Assembly (NCBI GenBank): GCA_037447655.1
Contig: JBBHKE010001153.1
Location: 1-64,000 of the forward strand
Direction of reading: 5' to 3'
Origin: Zygnema cylindricum
Lineage: Eukaryota > Streptophyta > Zygnematophyceae > Zygnematales > Zygnemataceae
DNA length: 64,000 nt
The notes beneath the pieces were generated by a model. It had not been told where the DNA came from. It saw only the letters and a list, made by a program, of their open reading frames with translations, and did not search any database. Below, piece after piece: positions 11,304 to 22,827 of this stretch. Position numbers and translations under genes: made by a program. Within the stretch, counting starts at the first letter, position 1. Every line of letters begins with the position of its first letter.

Positions 11304-12051
11304 ATGGGAAACCGTGGAGGTCACGAGGTAAATGAAATTCAAAACCCTAGGAAAAGGAGTGAAAAATGGGACATGTTCGAAATGGAATGTCTTAACAAAG
11401 TGAAAACGCAAGAATTTATGCGAAGTACAGATATAAGCAAGAAAGAAAAATTCGGAAATAGAGTCGAAAAATAGGAAGAAATCGCAAAAGGAATGAGCGG
11501 CTTAGGTTTCAATAGGAGGTGGAACAATTGTGAAAGAAAATGGAATAATCTTACAAATGATATCAAAAAGATAATAGATTACGGAGGTAGAAGTGGTGCC
11601 AAATCATATTTTGGCATGCAACGAAGGGAAAAAACAAATAATGGGCTACTAAGTACTTTTTCAAAATCATCGTACGATAAAATGGATTTATGGTTACCTA
11701 TGATGGATGCCGTGAATCCCAAGGTGACTTGAGATACTGGCGGTGAACCACCAAAGTCAAGTGGGCCTTTGGAGGAGGAAGTTGATTTAGTTATTATAGA
11801 AGGAAACCCGAAGAGGTCAAAGCAGTGGGAACAAGATTGGAGAAAAGGTTACAATGCCACAGTCACCTACCAAGAGTGGTAAATTCACAACCACGCGAAA
11901 ACACAAAGGAGATGGACGGAGTGTTCACGAAGAAGGCTATTCACATTTGGTGAAAGAGCTTGGAGAAATGTTGAAGGAAACAAACAAAGAACAGCATGGA
12001 TTACATCGCAGCTTCTTGGATGGATTGAAAAAACACTCGACCGAATTGTAA
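11304..12051 (+). pseudogene. Broken Myb/trihelix ORF1 of a PIF/Harbinger transposon
   Basis: The encoded protein resembles the Myb/SANT (trihelix) DNA-binding protein that accompanies PIF/Pong/Harbinger transposases and helps them bind element ends. Visible signatures are KWDMFEMEC, then EEIAKGM, GFNRRWNNCERKWNNL and DIKKI, followed by SGAKSYFGM and YDKMDLWLP, all typical of this family. The ATG at 11304 is the most upstream in-frame methionine near the domain. The frame is broken by TAG at 11472-11474 (the family usually has Trp there, W-x-x-I), by TGA at 11730-11732, and by a frameshift near 11850. A C-terminal piece (about 11854-12051) resumes in another frame. The gene converges with the transposase pseudogene at 15757-17254. 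Confidence 0.72.
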
Positions 12052-12429
12052 ATCAAGTGATGTCATCCATTGTCGCAACCACCGAAAGAATACTAACAAA
12101 CTAATTATTCTTAAAATTTATTATGAGGAATTTTTTTAGTTAGAAAAGCTAGGTAATTACTTGGAGTGCTAAAATCATGGGAAGGTGTTACATTTTTTAG
12201 AAGGTAACATTGATACAAATTCGACTAGTTTACGAAGAAAAAAAAAGATAAAATAATGTTATTTTGTTTTTTTGTTTTTTTGGTTTGGAGAGGGGAAAAC
12301 CTTTTTTGAATTAATGTTTGTGGATGCCTCTATTTTTAATACTTTTTATCTTTGGAAAACTAAAAGGTTTAGTTGGAGAATAATGCAATTTAAAAAAACA
12401 TCAAAATAAAATTTAATATATTTTTCCTA

Positions 12430-13835
12430 TTTTCACTCGTCTCTTTTTAACCTCTATGTCTCTCTATCTCTGACTTTGGCTCCAACTTTCTCTATGTCTC
12501 TCTGTGTTTTTTCTCTGTGTCTGTCTCTTATCTGACGTCACTTTTCCTTGTCTCTATCTCTGTGAGGTCTGACGTTTCTGTTAGGTATGCCGTCTCTTTT
12601 CTGTGTCTTTGTCTTTTTGCCTTGTGTCTTTTTCTGTTTGTCTCTTTGTCTCTGTGTCTTTGACTCTCTATCTTATGTCTCTCTATCTTATGTGAGTATG
12701 ACTATGTTTTTTTTCTGTCTCTGTCTTTTCTCTGTCTTTGTCTTTTCTCTGTCTCTGTCTCTGTGAGGTATGACGTCTCTTTTCTCTGTCTTTGTCCTTT
12801 TGTCTTCCGTCTCTCCCTATTTGCCTCTATGTCTGTGTGTCTTTGACTCTCTATCTTATGTGAGTCTGACTATGTTTTTTCCTTGTCTTTGTCATTTCTC
12901 TTTCTTTGTCTATAACTCTCTCTTTCTCGTCTTTGTGAGGTCCAGCGTCTCTTTTCTTTGTCTTTGTCGTTTCGCTTTGTATCTCTTTCTGTTTGACTCT
13001 CTGTCTCTGTGTCATTTTCTTTGTCTTTGTCTTTTTGTTTTGTATCTCTTTTTGTTTTACTTTTTGTGTCTCTGTCCTTTCTCTGTCTCTGTCGATGTGA
13101 GTCTGACTATACTTTTTCTCTGAATATATTTTTTCTCTGTCTCTGTTTTTTCTCTGTCTTTGTCTATGTCTCTGTCTTTTCTCTCTATTCTCATGTATTT
13201 GTCTTTTCTCTGTCTCTATCTATTCTATTTTTCCTTTCTCTGTCTTTTCCCTGTCTCAGTCTATATCTCCGTCTTTTTTGTCTCTGTATGTGTCTATCTC
13301 CGTCCCTATCCGTTTCCCTGTCTTTATCTATCTATGTCTCTCTTTCTGTTTATCTTTGTTTCTGTCTCTGTCCCTATCTCTGTCCCTGTCTCTATCAGTC
13401 TATATCTCCGTCTTTTTTGTCTCTGTCCCTATCTCTGTCCCTGTCTCTATCAGTCTATATCTCCGTCTTTTTTGTCTCTGTCTGTGTCTATCTCTGTCCC
13501 TATCCGTGTCCCTGTCTTTATCTATGTATGTCTCTCTTTCTGTTTATCTTTGTTTCTGTCTTTGTCCCTATCTTTGTCCCTGTCTCTATCTATGTATGTC
13601 TTTCTTTCTGTCTATCTTCGTTTCTGCAACTTGTCTTTTTGCGTCCCTGTCTCTGTATCTTGTCTGTTTCTTTTTCTTATGTCTCTATCTTAGTATCTTG
13701 TCTTTGCCTCTTTGTCTTATGTCTCTCTGACTCTGTATCTTATTTGTGCCTGTATCTTGTCTTTGTAACTTGTCTCATGTTTCTTACTTTTTCTCTCCGT
13801 CTATTCGTCTCCATCTCTCTGTCTTTGTCTCTTAT
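12430..13835. repeat. Pyrimidine-strand microsatellite array (TCTCTGTCTTTGTC)n
   Basis: About 1.4 kb is built from degenerate TCTCTGTCT, TTTGTC and TCTATCTC units. The top strand is nearly all C and T with spaced G. Higher-order copies are visible at 13270-13620 (CAGTCTATATCTCCGTC recurs near 13257, 13396 and 13454). All three frames stay open over hundreds of bases because the array lacks stops, giving false Ser/Leu/Val/Phe-rich ORFs. The reverse complement of the same units makes up 14530-15445. Confidence 0.92.
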
Positions 13836-14530
13836 AACTTGTCGAAAATCCTGGTGCAATTTTGGAGTTGTTAAACTGTTTATTTTTGCACTTAAACCAT
13901 CCAATTGTCGTAGCTGAGAACTATAATTGATTGCTGTAACAATTGTTTTTATTAACTGTCTATTAACTCTAAGTGAGTACTACAACAAAACACATTAAAA
14001 TTAATATCCTACTTGAATCCTTAAATCTGCGCATTATTTTTAATGGAACAATACATTTGTGTTTTATACCGAAGATGGTAAGCATGTGATTGTTGTTACC
14101 GAGAACCGCAATTGATATTGACAAATTTAAGTCATCACTGTATCTTAATATTTCTTAAACATGGAAATTAATCAACATCAGCAAGTAAGGCAAAGACCTC
14201 AACAATTGAAAGATGTAAGTGACAAAGGTAATTGACCACTTACTAAAAACTGTTAACTGGATATAAGAAATGAAAACACATGCAATTGAAAGATATAGCT
14301 TAGAAGTTACAGTAATTCCCATTGAAATGGAAATTGATTGAGTCACAGTAATTCCCATTGAAATGGAAATTGATTGTCCATGAGTAGCTTAGCATTCACT
14401 GAAACCACAAACTAGCAACAACTGTGAAAACTGAAACAAGGAACAATTGTAGTTGGAATTTGTAACTTATAACACATAGAATTGCATGATGTGGTGTATC
14501 CTCAACTTTGTTCTCATTAAGACAGTAAGA
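13836..14530. other. Spacer between inverted microsatellite arms
   Basis: This AT-rich unique spacer contains a 36-bp direct duplication (14310-14345 and 14346-14381, CAGTAATTCCCATTGAAATG plus 16 bp). It would be the loop if the flanking arrays paired. No gene was seen. Confidence 0.6.
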
Positions 14531-15445
14531 CAAGGGTGACACAAGACAAAGAGACATAAGACATAACAACAGAGAAACAAAGAGACATATACAAAGAGAA
14601 ACGAGACAGAAAGACAGAGACAGAGAGACGGATACTGACTGTGAAAACTGAAACAAGGAAAAACTGTAGCTGGAATTTGTAACTTATAACACATAGAATT
14701 GCATGATGTGGTGTATCCTCAACTTTGTTCTCATTAAGAAAGTAAGACAAGGGTGTCACAAACAAAGAGACATAAGATAGAACAACAGAGAAACCAAGAG
14801 ACATATACAAAGAGAAACGAGACAGAAAGACAGAGACAGAGAGACGTATCCTCAACTCTGTTCTCATTAAGAAAGTAAGACAAGGGTGTCACAAAGACAA
14901 AGAGACATAAGATAGAACAATAGAGAAACCAAGAGACATATACAAAGAGAAACAAGACAGAAAGACAGAGACAGAGAGACGGATACTAAGACAGACAGAC
15001 AGAAAGATAGAAACAGAGAGATGGATACTAAGACAGACAGACAGGAACACAGAGACGCATACAGAGACAGAGATACAGAAACACAAAGATAGAGCATAAT
15101 AAAAGAGACAAAGACAGACAGGAGACAAAAAGTTAGAGATAGAGATACAAGACAAAGAGAGTCAGTGAGACAAAGACAAAGAGACAGAGACGAAGAGACA
15201 AGACAGATAGATACGTGACAGAAAGAGAGACAAGACATAGAGATACATGACAAAGAGACACAAGATAGAGACATAGAGACACAGATAGCGAGACAAAGAG
15301 ACACAGATAGCGAGACAAAGAGATAGAGACAGCGAGACAAAAAGCCAAAAGGTAGGTTACAGAGACAGCGAGACAGAAAGCCAAAAGACCGAGATAGAGA
15401 CAGCGAGACACAAAGCCAAAAAGCAAAAAATAGATAAAGAGATAG
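14431..15445. repeat. Purine-strand array (GACAAAGAGACAGAGA)n with nested duplications
   Basis: From about 14530 to 15445 the top strand is a degenerate GACAAAGAGACA array, the reverse complement of the one at 12430-13835. Its left part lies in larger tandem copies: the block starting CTGAAACAAGG at 14431 repeats at 14648 (217 bp), and the sub-block GTATCCTCAACT..CATTAAG occurs a third time at 14846. Open frames on the minus strand here are composition artefacts. Confidence 0.9.
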
Positions 15446-15756
15446 AAACATCGATAAAGATCAATAGAGGAGGATTGCCACATGATACAAGAGAGAGATA
15501 TGGCCATAAAATAACAATTAAAACAGAAACACTAGAAATTGTAAGCTAAGTGTAAAAAAACATAAATCAAAAATGTTGGCTATGCTATTCGATTGGAATT
15601 TCAATGTTATAGATCACACTAAACATTTGCAGTATAAGATATTTAGCTAAACCCAAAAACAATAAAACTGTACAAAAAAGTGTAATATAAAGAAAAAAGT
15701 TGACTAACTGTCATCACCGCACATGTCGTCACCGTACATGCAACAGATCAAAACCG

Positions 15757-17254
15757 CTACTCATCAAGGTCCATGTCATCAGTAGTATCTTCGGTACTGC
15801 TATGATCAAGCGTCTGCTCAACGTCATCAACTTCAATATCCAAATCCATCATTTCGGCGTCCGGGATGTATTCACCGTCATCATTATGCTCCCCCGTCCA
15901 TGTCCTAGTAATAAAGTCACATAAAACATCTCTTATTTCACTACCCTGGATTCTGGTGGATCTAGGACCACTCATTCTTCTTTCTACATCTCCACCTCGT
16001 TGTACCCGTTGTCCTCGTTGTTCCTGAGCCCTTGCAATTCGAGCGGCTCTTTCTCGAATGGCACTTTCATTCTTTGCTTGCTCGTTTCGAAACTCAAGCT
16101 CCCAATCGATGTCAGTTTCATTTCGTGCAATAGAGATATTGTGCAACATAAAAATGAATGTCACCAACGATTCTTTTTGAGGATGCAATATCTTTAATAG
16201 GAATCTCTACTGACATTTCAACTTCCCGAATGCTCTCTCGACTACCATCCTAAGTGATGCATGTTGAAAATTAAACTTCTTTTGCAATGGAGTTAGTCGT
16301 GTACCAGGGTACAACACTATCAGATTGGGGTGTAATGCGTAGTCGACGTCCCCTACAAGGTATGGAAAAACGTTAATACTTCCCGATACCGCTTGCATGC
16401 ATTTTTTCTTTGAAATTTTCCCCTAATTTTGATCTTCTAAAAACTCTAGAATCATGAATCGATCTCGGTGATCCCAAATTTAGGTCTATAAACCACATTC
16501 GGGGGTCTATAATAGCATTTACTACTGTTGAATAATTTTTTTTTGCATCGAAATAGTCTATGGGCAACATGTCTTCCCCAAGTGTAATTTCAATGTGTGT
16601 GCAGTCAATAGCACCAACACAATTCGGCAACCCATTTTTTTCGCCAAAAAAATCCTTTGTGTCTTGCAATTTTTCCTCCGTCACCCATCGAATCCAATGT
16701 CGTAACTTTTCAATGATTGCTTCCATAACCTTCTGGAAAACGTCACACACAGTTGAGATTCCTACACCAAACTCTTCTGAAGTACGTATCAATCCTCCTT
16801 GGTGCCCTAATCTCATCAATGCAATTAAAACCTGTTTTTCCACACTCAACTGTCTATTAGGTATGTTTTGGAGGCCCGGGGGAAGGGTGGTGCTCAACTA
16901 ATTTTGTAGTTCACTAACCAAGAAATCCACAATATCATTTTTAAGGTAGAAAAGTTGACGGAATCGTTCATCGCTATAACGTTGCAACTTCTCATCTATC
17001 TTATGTGTCGACCTTGGTTCGATATAATACAAACCATTTGAACGAGGTCGAGCATTTGTTTGTCGATGGAGTGTCCTAGTTGCAATGTCGACCACTTGTT
17101 TCGTTATAACCGCTTGAGTTATTTCTCAAATTTGTCGGTCATCAAATATGGACGCCAAGAACGTTTTCATGACATTTGGATGGTCGTTATGAAAACAAGT
17201 GTCAAGTTTTAAATTATCATCACCAAATATTGCTTCATTTTTTCGTGATCCGCC
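15757..17254 (-). pseudogene. Broken PIF/Harbinger DDE transposase
   Basis: This is the DDE_Tnp_4-type nuclease of a PIF/Harbinger element. The three acidic residues are all present: Asp in CVGAIDCTHIEI (near 16605), Asp in GSPRSIHDSRVF (near 16452) and Glu in MVVERAFGKLK (near 16238). A helix-turn-helix-like segment lies upstream (RTSEEFGVGISTVCDVFQ). The exon appears to start at 17254 after a TTTTTTTCAG acceptor and ends in an acidic tail (DIEVDDVEQ). Damage: TGA at 17128-17126, TAG at 16900-16898, a one-base frameshift between 16398 and 16373, and TAG at 16209-16207. The TGA, which likely replaced CGA, suggests decay of methylated CpG. Inactive; most likely the partner of the Myb-like ORF at 11304. 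Confidence 0.88.
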
Positions 17255-17269
17255 CTGAAAAAAAATAAT

Positions 17270-17510
17270 AAGTAGAAAACAACCATGAAGTAGTGTCAAA
17301 ACTTTGTATTGAACTGAAAAAAGGAATACAGTTCAGATTATAAGCTATACAAAAAATTATAATGAGCAAAAAACAACCATAAAACAGTGTCAAAACTGTG
17401 TATTGAACTACAAAAAGAAATAAAGGAATACAATTCAGATTATAAGCTGCAGAAACAATTATAATGAGCAGAAAACAACCATGAAATAGTGTCGAAATTG
17501 CAATTTTGTG
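17270..17510. repeat. Tandem repeat of about 100 bp
   Basis: The blocks AAAACAACCATGAA.TAGTGTC, TGTATTGAACT and CAGATTATAAGC recur about 2.5 times. Diverged copies reappear at 18490-18860, so the sequence between looks like a later insertion into one array. Confidence 0.7.
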
Positions 17511-17689
17511 ACCTCCATTGACACACAGAATACAAAGCTTACTTGAAGCCTCTACGATAATATTAAGTGCCTCCCTTCCAATAGACTCAACTGCCACCCT
17601 GGTAGGCAATGAATCTGATCGACTACACCCGTGTTTAGTGTGGACTCCCTTGTGTTCGGAGCAGAAAGAATTGCTCAAAACGCCTAACT

Positions 17690-18450
17690 AGGCGATTAGT
17701 TATGAAGAGGCAAAGATGCCTATTTGTATAGAAGCTCTCTCGGAGAGAGGCGACTACCTACCAAAATGGCTAAGTCCTAAATCCTACTCTAAACCCCTTT
17801 GTACTAACGTACAACACCAATCACAAGAATGTACTGTCTCGTGGTACCTTTTGTACGGTTAAGGTTTGGCATAGCCATGGTGAGGACGTCGGTCACTCTA
17901 AGACTCGTCCTGATACTCTCCGAAAATTCCGCATTCCATTTATGTTGCGCCACGTGTCATACGGAGACGAAATATCCATAAACCACCAAGAAGACCATTG
18001 CTTGATGTCGGCTTAAACGACAACCGTTCGATTCAAGATAGCTTTTAACATCGGCCGTCGAAAATAAATTTCCAATTTAATGTATAGTCCGATAAAGGCG
18101 TGCACACGAAATTCTTACAGTTTCTATGTGCTATTTCCTATGACACTAGTTAATCGGTTTAGCCAGTATGTAAATCTTCAAATAGCTAACGAACCCCATA
18201 TATCTCAGTAAAGGTGCTAGACTATAGTTCAAGGCTGCCAACTATTTTGGCAAACCGTAGGGACCAGGATCAATACCTAGCTGATCCGTAATCTTTTTGG
18301 TACAGTCTACTTAGACTGTCCAATGCCCTCTCTTGGCTGCTTAAGCAGCCATGGATCTATCTCTCTCTCTTTTCGATCATCAGTGACTACAACAAGTATG
18401 GAGATGAGAGAGAGAGGTTAGAGCCTAGCTGCTTTCTAAAACATTTTTAT
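17690..18450 (-). mobile_element. Solo-LTR-like sequence
   Basis: Read on the minus strand, several blocks in order resemble 22010-22340: a CACGTGGCGC block, GGGTTTAG.GTAGG, AGGACTTAG and CTCTC.GAGAGCTT. It sits inside what looks like one older tandem array (17270-17510 and 18490-18860). That is what insertion of an LTR element reduced to one LTR would give. No coding sequence or clear TG..CA ends were confirmed. Confidence 0.35.
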
Positions 18451-18489
18451 TTCCTAGATAAATGACTTATAAAATACATAAAGAAATCT

Positions 18490-18860
18490 CTCATATTTCA
18501 ACAAAAACTGTGTACTGAACTGAAAAAAATAATATAGTTCAGATTGTAAGTTGTAAAAAAGTTTTAATTTCAAAACTACAAAACTACGTATATGAATACG
18601 TATGAAACGATAAAATAGTGTGAAAACTATGTACTAGACTGAAAACAAGATAATAGTTGAAGTCTTAAAATGTCAAAAAGTTAAAATGACCTGGAAACTA
18701 CAAACACGCGTACTTAACTGAAAATAGGAAAACAGTTCAGATTGTTAGATGTAGAAAAGCTTTAACGAGCGGAAAAATACATAGAAATAGTGCGCTAAAC
18801 TGAAATGAAGAAAATAATTCAGATCGTGAAACAATTCTACAGTTAAAATGAGAGGAAATC
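18490..18860. repeat. Diverged continuation of the 17.3-kb tandem array
   Basis: The blocks GTGTACTGAACTGAAAA and TAGTTCAGATTGTAAG recur about every 100 bp, matching 17270-17510 imperfectly. Nothing coding was seen. Confidence 0.6.
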
Positions 18861-19334
18861 TATATAGAAAATAATTTTTTTTGTCGTTTATTTCATGTTA
18901 CATCTTTGGTTTTTGTGGCATAATGTATGTTTAAACTCCATTTGCATTATTGTTTTTCATTACCCAACAACATTCGCCAATGTCACATGCAAGTTTGACC
19001 ATATATAGCTGTATACAAGCCCGTAAAAAAATGCTTGTCCTCCTTCCCTATTTCATTACACTATGTTGATATGCTTTGTATCCGGTTTTGCAAAAATGGG
19101 GGAAAAGAATGGTGGAAAGTACAAAAACACTACACGACAGAGAAGAGAAGGGCGTTGTTTTGTGGAGTGCTCAGTACGACATTGTGCTGAAATCATCCAC
19201 GTCGATAATGTGGCGTACGAACATTACGAAGTCACAAAATTGTACAGTGTGCAGAGAGACGCCTCAATTTGAAGCGGAGTGGGAGTTTCACCTTATTTTG
19301 TGTACCACTTCATCAGTCACATTGTTTCGTACAC

Positions 19335-19676
19335 GTCTACGTAAGTCACTTTTTTAAGTAACAAGTTATTTGCGTTTACATCCGAATGCTCTGAAAATTG
19401 TACGGAGAATCTTCGCTAAAAAACAAAGTTAAAAGACTAAGTTTCGGTTACCTGCGAAAGTACCCCAAAGGCACTTTCTCCTATAACCGAAACTTTAGTC
19501 TTTTAACTTTGTTTTTAGCAAATATTTTTCGTACTACTTTCAATGACATCTTATGTAAAGAAATGAAATCGTTACTGTGTGACGGATGTTAACGTAGGTG
19601 TAATTTGTGATTGTTGTAGACGACTACAAAACTCGTGACAATTGATAACGTTTACAAAAAAGTGACTTACGTAGAC
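19335..19676. repeat. Two-level foldback, 342 bp
   Basis: The outer arms GTCTACGTAAGTCACTTTTTT (19335) and its complement (ending 19676) enclose a second inverted repeat of about 36 bp (19416-19451 and 19483-19518, core ACAAAGTTAAAAGACT). The inner spacer is about 31 bp. Such a transcript would form a long hairpin. No coding content. Confidence 0.8.
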
Positions 19677-21447
19677 AAATGTCTTGACTTTTCTTTAGTT
19701 TAATCACAGTTGGAGAAAACTAAAATGACATTAATGAGTGTCTTACAAGAGGTAGTTTGTATAAAGAATAATAACTTAATTCTTTAGACCTAATCTTGTA
19801 TAGAGATGCGCCGTCAGAAATTACATTGAAGAAAATTTGCCCTGCGGTTGAGAGAAAAACATACAATTTTTGCATTCTCCGTCTTTCATGTTACCCAAAA
19901 AAATGTATTGAATTGTACCCTTTAGTAGTAAACCACAAAACGAGGGGAAACTTACACATATTAACCACGGAATCGGTTTCATATTGCATAGAAAACCAAG
20001 TTTATTTTGTCTTTTTTATCATGACATGCCTCTCTTGTCAAATCTTCTATAAAGATTTTCTGAAGCTTTTGAAAAGTGATTAAAATGAGCTTTTATCAAA
20101 TCAATGTGACAATAAACCATCTGAATACATGAAATCTAAAAAAAATGTCAAAGGAAAGAAACTTAGAAACACTTCTATAGATCCAAACAATAAAAATTGA
20201 AAAAGTAAAAGAACTAACAAACAAAAAAGGCAAACACTTATAACTATTCCATAATAAATACCAATCCATCTAAAATAGCAAAACCCTAAATATTCAGTGT
20301 TTTGTATTGTATATCAATGTGTACCTTTTTTTGACCAGCCGATATTCCATATTCCATTCGATATTTCAGTAAGAAAATAATCACAATATTTTACCGACAT
20401 ATCGGTTTGATATGGCGATAAAAAAATAACGCGATTGTTTACTTGATAATTGATTTTTTTAGGGTTTCAATTGTACTACTTTTTTGATGTAAGTGTTGCG
20501 CAGTCCATACTGGAACTCCGTACTTTTCGTTCTACCAAGTGAAGACTGGATTGTGGTATGTGACAAGAAGTTGATATAATCAAGTATTTACAATTCAACA
20601 TGCATATTTTTTGATAACAAAGTTATGTATTATGTTAAAGCATTCAATTTGCTTTTCTCCCTTGATTATTATAAATATCATTTGAAACGTTTACAATATC
20701 TAAGTCAATTATCGCCTTCTTTTTTTATCGACATATCGCTAATTAGCTTACCAATAGGTCAAGGAAAGATAAATCGGCTACCAACTCGCAAAACTAAGAG
20801 TAACTTCTCGAAAGTCAGAAATTGTTTTGTACTTTCGTGTTAAAATTGGTGTCTAATGGAGTACGGATTTTTTTCTGTGTAAGTGTTGCGGAGCCCGGAT
20901 TAAACATCCGTACAAAGTATGCATTGGGTTATGATACGTGACATTACATACAATACATTGTGCATACTATAGCATTTTATAGTGTATAGTAGCAAAGGTA
21001 TAGTTAATGTAGGATTAGAACGAATCAATTAACGAATGCAAACGAGAGGAAATAAGAAAAGGGGTAGGGCATAAAGTGCGCTCCAATTTCAGCAAGAGTT
21101 GTGCCAAAACACGTCTTAAGATTACAAAGGCCACTTGCCAATCAAGAAGGTTCACAAGGTTCCCAGAGTGGGCAATGTCATTTGACTAAACATCCTTAAC
21201 AAACTGATTCAAAAAAACTTGGGGCTCTAATAAGAGAACATAAAGCCACGATGCCCTCTTCAAGGGTAAACATTCAAAAGCTACATGGCGAATATGTATT
21301 CGGGGTTGCCTCTCGTGTAGTTGGATCGATTGCCGTGCATCATACGAACTTCAATTTTGGTAATTTGAATAAGCTACCAAAAGCGCTCGACCCCAACCTA
21401 AACAAGGTATGAGCTGATAAGTTCCCTATATTTCGTGTTCCCTATAT
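19677..21447. other. No gene recognised
   Basis: AT-rich. The stretch 20330-20460 has ATATCG/TATCGG blocks related to the hAT-type ends elsewhere, and GTAAGTGTTGCG occurs at 20491 and 20880, suggesting a diverged direct repeat. No supported coding region. Confidence 0.35.
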
Positions 21448-21755
21448 TTCGTTTGCTTGTGAAAGACCTGAATTTTCATAGAAAAGAGGTAATTAATAGT
21501 TCACTTTTGTATTTTAGTTAGACTCTTAAGTGTGTGAGAGAGAATCAAAGACATGCCATGACTGCTGCGCTATCCAGAAGGTGCAGATGAAGGTGCAGAT
21601 TTTCGTTTGCTTGTTAAACACCTGAATTTTCATAGAAAAGAGGTAATTAATAGTTCACTTTTGTATTTTAGTTAGACTCTTAAGTGAGAGAGAGAGAATC
21701 AAAGGCACGCCATGGCTGCTGCGTTATTTAGCAGGTGCAGACTAAAGTAGATGGG
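21448..21755. repeat. 154-bp direct tandem duplication
   Basis: The blocks TTCGTTTGCTTGT, CCTGAATTTTCATAGAAAAG and GTTAGACTCTTAAGTG occur at 21448 and again at 21602. The copies differ at about one position in ten. Confidence 0.85.
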
Positions 21756-21782
21756 CATTTTACCAAAATAGTGTCCACTGCC

Positions 21783-21852
21783 AAATTTTTGAACCTGCGA
21801 CCTCTGGACTCTACGTAGCCGGGCGCTTTATCCATTAAGGCACTACGAAACG
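21783..21852 (-). other. Degenerate tRNA-like sequence
   Basis: On the minus strand TAGTGCCTTAATGGATAAAGCG resembles a tRNA D-arm/A box of the Arg type (TGGATAA loop), and CGCAGGTTCAAA resembles a B box 60 bp from the start. The anticodon and T stems do not pair properly, so it is not a working tRNA. It could be the head of a SINE or an old tRNA gene copy. Confidence 0.35.
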
Positions 21853-21879
21853 ATGGACTTATGTGGTTTCACAAGTAAT

Positions 21880-22345
21880 AAAAGCTTAACGCGACGGCTA
21901 AAACATACCAAACTCACTACGAGGCGCATATGAAGCAATTCATGCACGGACGCGAATCCGAACCGCGTAAATGTATTTGATCGGACGACCATCGTTGCAG
22001 CCACCACCCGGAATGAGATTTTCGGCGGCCTTTGGGTATAGCATCACGCAATGCCACGTGGCGCCACATTATTGGATATCGGAGAAGATGGGAAGAGGAA
22101 CCATGACTCCCAATTTGACAGGCTTCACCTTGAAGGCCATGCTGTACAATGGCCGTACAATAAGTACATCGCCTACTGTACCTTATTATACTATACAATG
22201 TTCCTATTGGGCTAGGGTTTAGTAGTAGGTAGACGTGAGTAGGCAGACCAGGACTTAGTGAAGTTTAGGTACCTCTCTCTAAGAGAGCTTGTAGTTATAA
22301 AGGTTATCTTTGACCAACCATAACTTACTGCTCAGGGGAGCAAAT
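21880..22345 (+). mobile_element. LTR-like sequence upstream of a copia remnant
   Basis: It contains blocks related to the minus strand of 17690-18450 (CACGTGGCGCCACAT, GGGTTTAGTAGTAGG, CTCTCTCTAAGAGAGCTTG) and ends about 150 bp before sequence of copia type. Its assignment as an LTR is tentative. Confidence 0.3.
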
Positions 22346-22348
22346 TCA

Positions 22349-22428
22349 GTGATTCTTTTTGCGTTTGACTCAAGGGAGTCTTGTGAGAGTGATTCTTTTT
22401 GCATTTGACTCAAGGGAATCTTGTCCTC
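22349..22428. repeat. 40-bp tandem duplication
   Basis: GTGATTCTTTTTGC.TTTGACTCAAGGGA.TCTTG occurs twice in a row, at 22349 and 22389. Confidence 0.85.
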
Positions 22429-22519
22429 ATAGGGGTGAGGGTGGTCAGGATATTTGTGTGCCTGGGCGGTACTTATTTAGTGGGAAAGTGGAAGGGGCAA
22501 ATATTATCTTAGAAGCTTT

Positions 22520-22826
22520 ACATAGACTGCTCATTATGTGGGTCAATGGGACCACAAAATTGCAGTTCCATATGCCAAAGGAAATGCATTGGAAGGCATC
22601 TCAAAGAGTTTTTAGGTACCTTGTAAAAATGAGACTTGTATTCAAGTCAAACCATTTATTGGAGTGTTTTTGGATATTGAGATGCAGATTGGAAAGACGA
22701 TTATGATAGATGAAAATTGACATCAAGTTACACATTCATTTTTGGTGGAGTGACACTTTTGTGGAGTATACCACTCCAATCTAGAGTTGAATTACGTTTA
22801 AAAGAGGCCAAATACATGGCGACAGA
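22520..22826 (+). pseudogene. Ty1/copia retrotransposon remnant (RT end and RNase H)
   Basis: Translations in two frames match the copia RT-RNase H junction. MHWKASQRVFRYL (near 22580-22620) corresponds to the H-W-x-A-x-x-R-x-x-R-Y-L motif. DADWKDDYDR then TSSYTFIFGGV and LKEAKYMAT (22681-22826) correspond to the RNase H D-A-D-W, S-G-Y and E-A-E-Y-M-A motifs. There is a frameshift between the halves and an in-frame TGA after DYDR. Integrase and gag are absent. A dead fragment. Confidence 0.75.
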
Positions 22827-22827
22827 C

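Noticed and set aside
12770-13917. Long + strand ORFs (117-302 codons) rich in Ser, Leu, Val and Phe
   Set aside because: They arise from the (TCTCTGTCTTTGTC)n array, which lacks stop codons in all frames; overlapping frames give equally long ORFs, so composition explains them.
14396-15507. Several overlapping minus-strand ORFs with membrane-like sequence
   Set aside because: Same artefact on the complementary array; the hydrophobic pattern is only the pyrimidine-rich codon mix.
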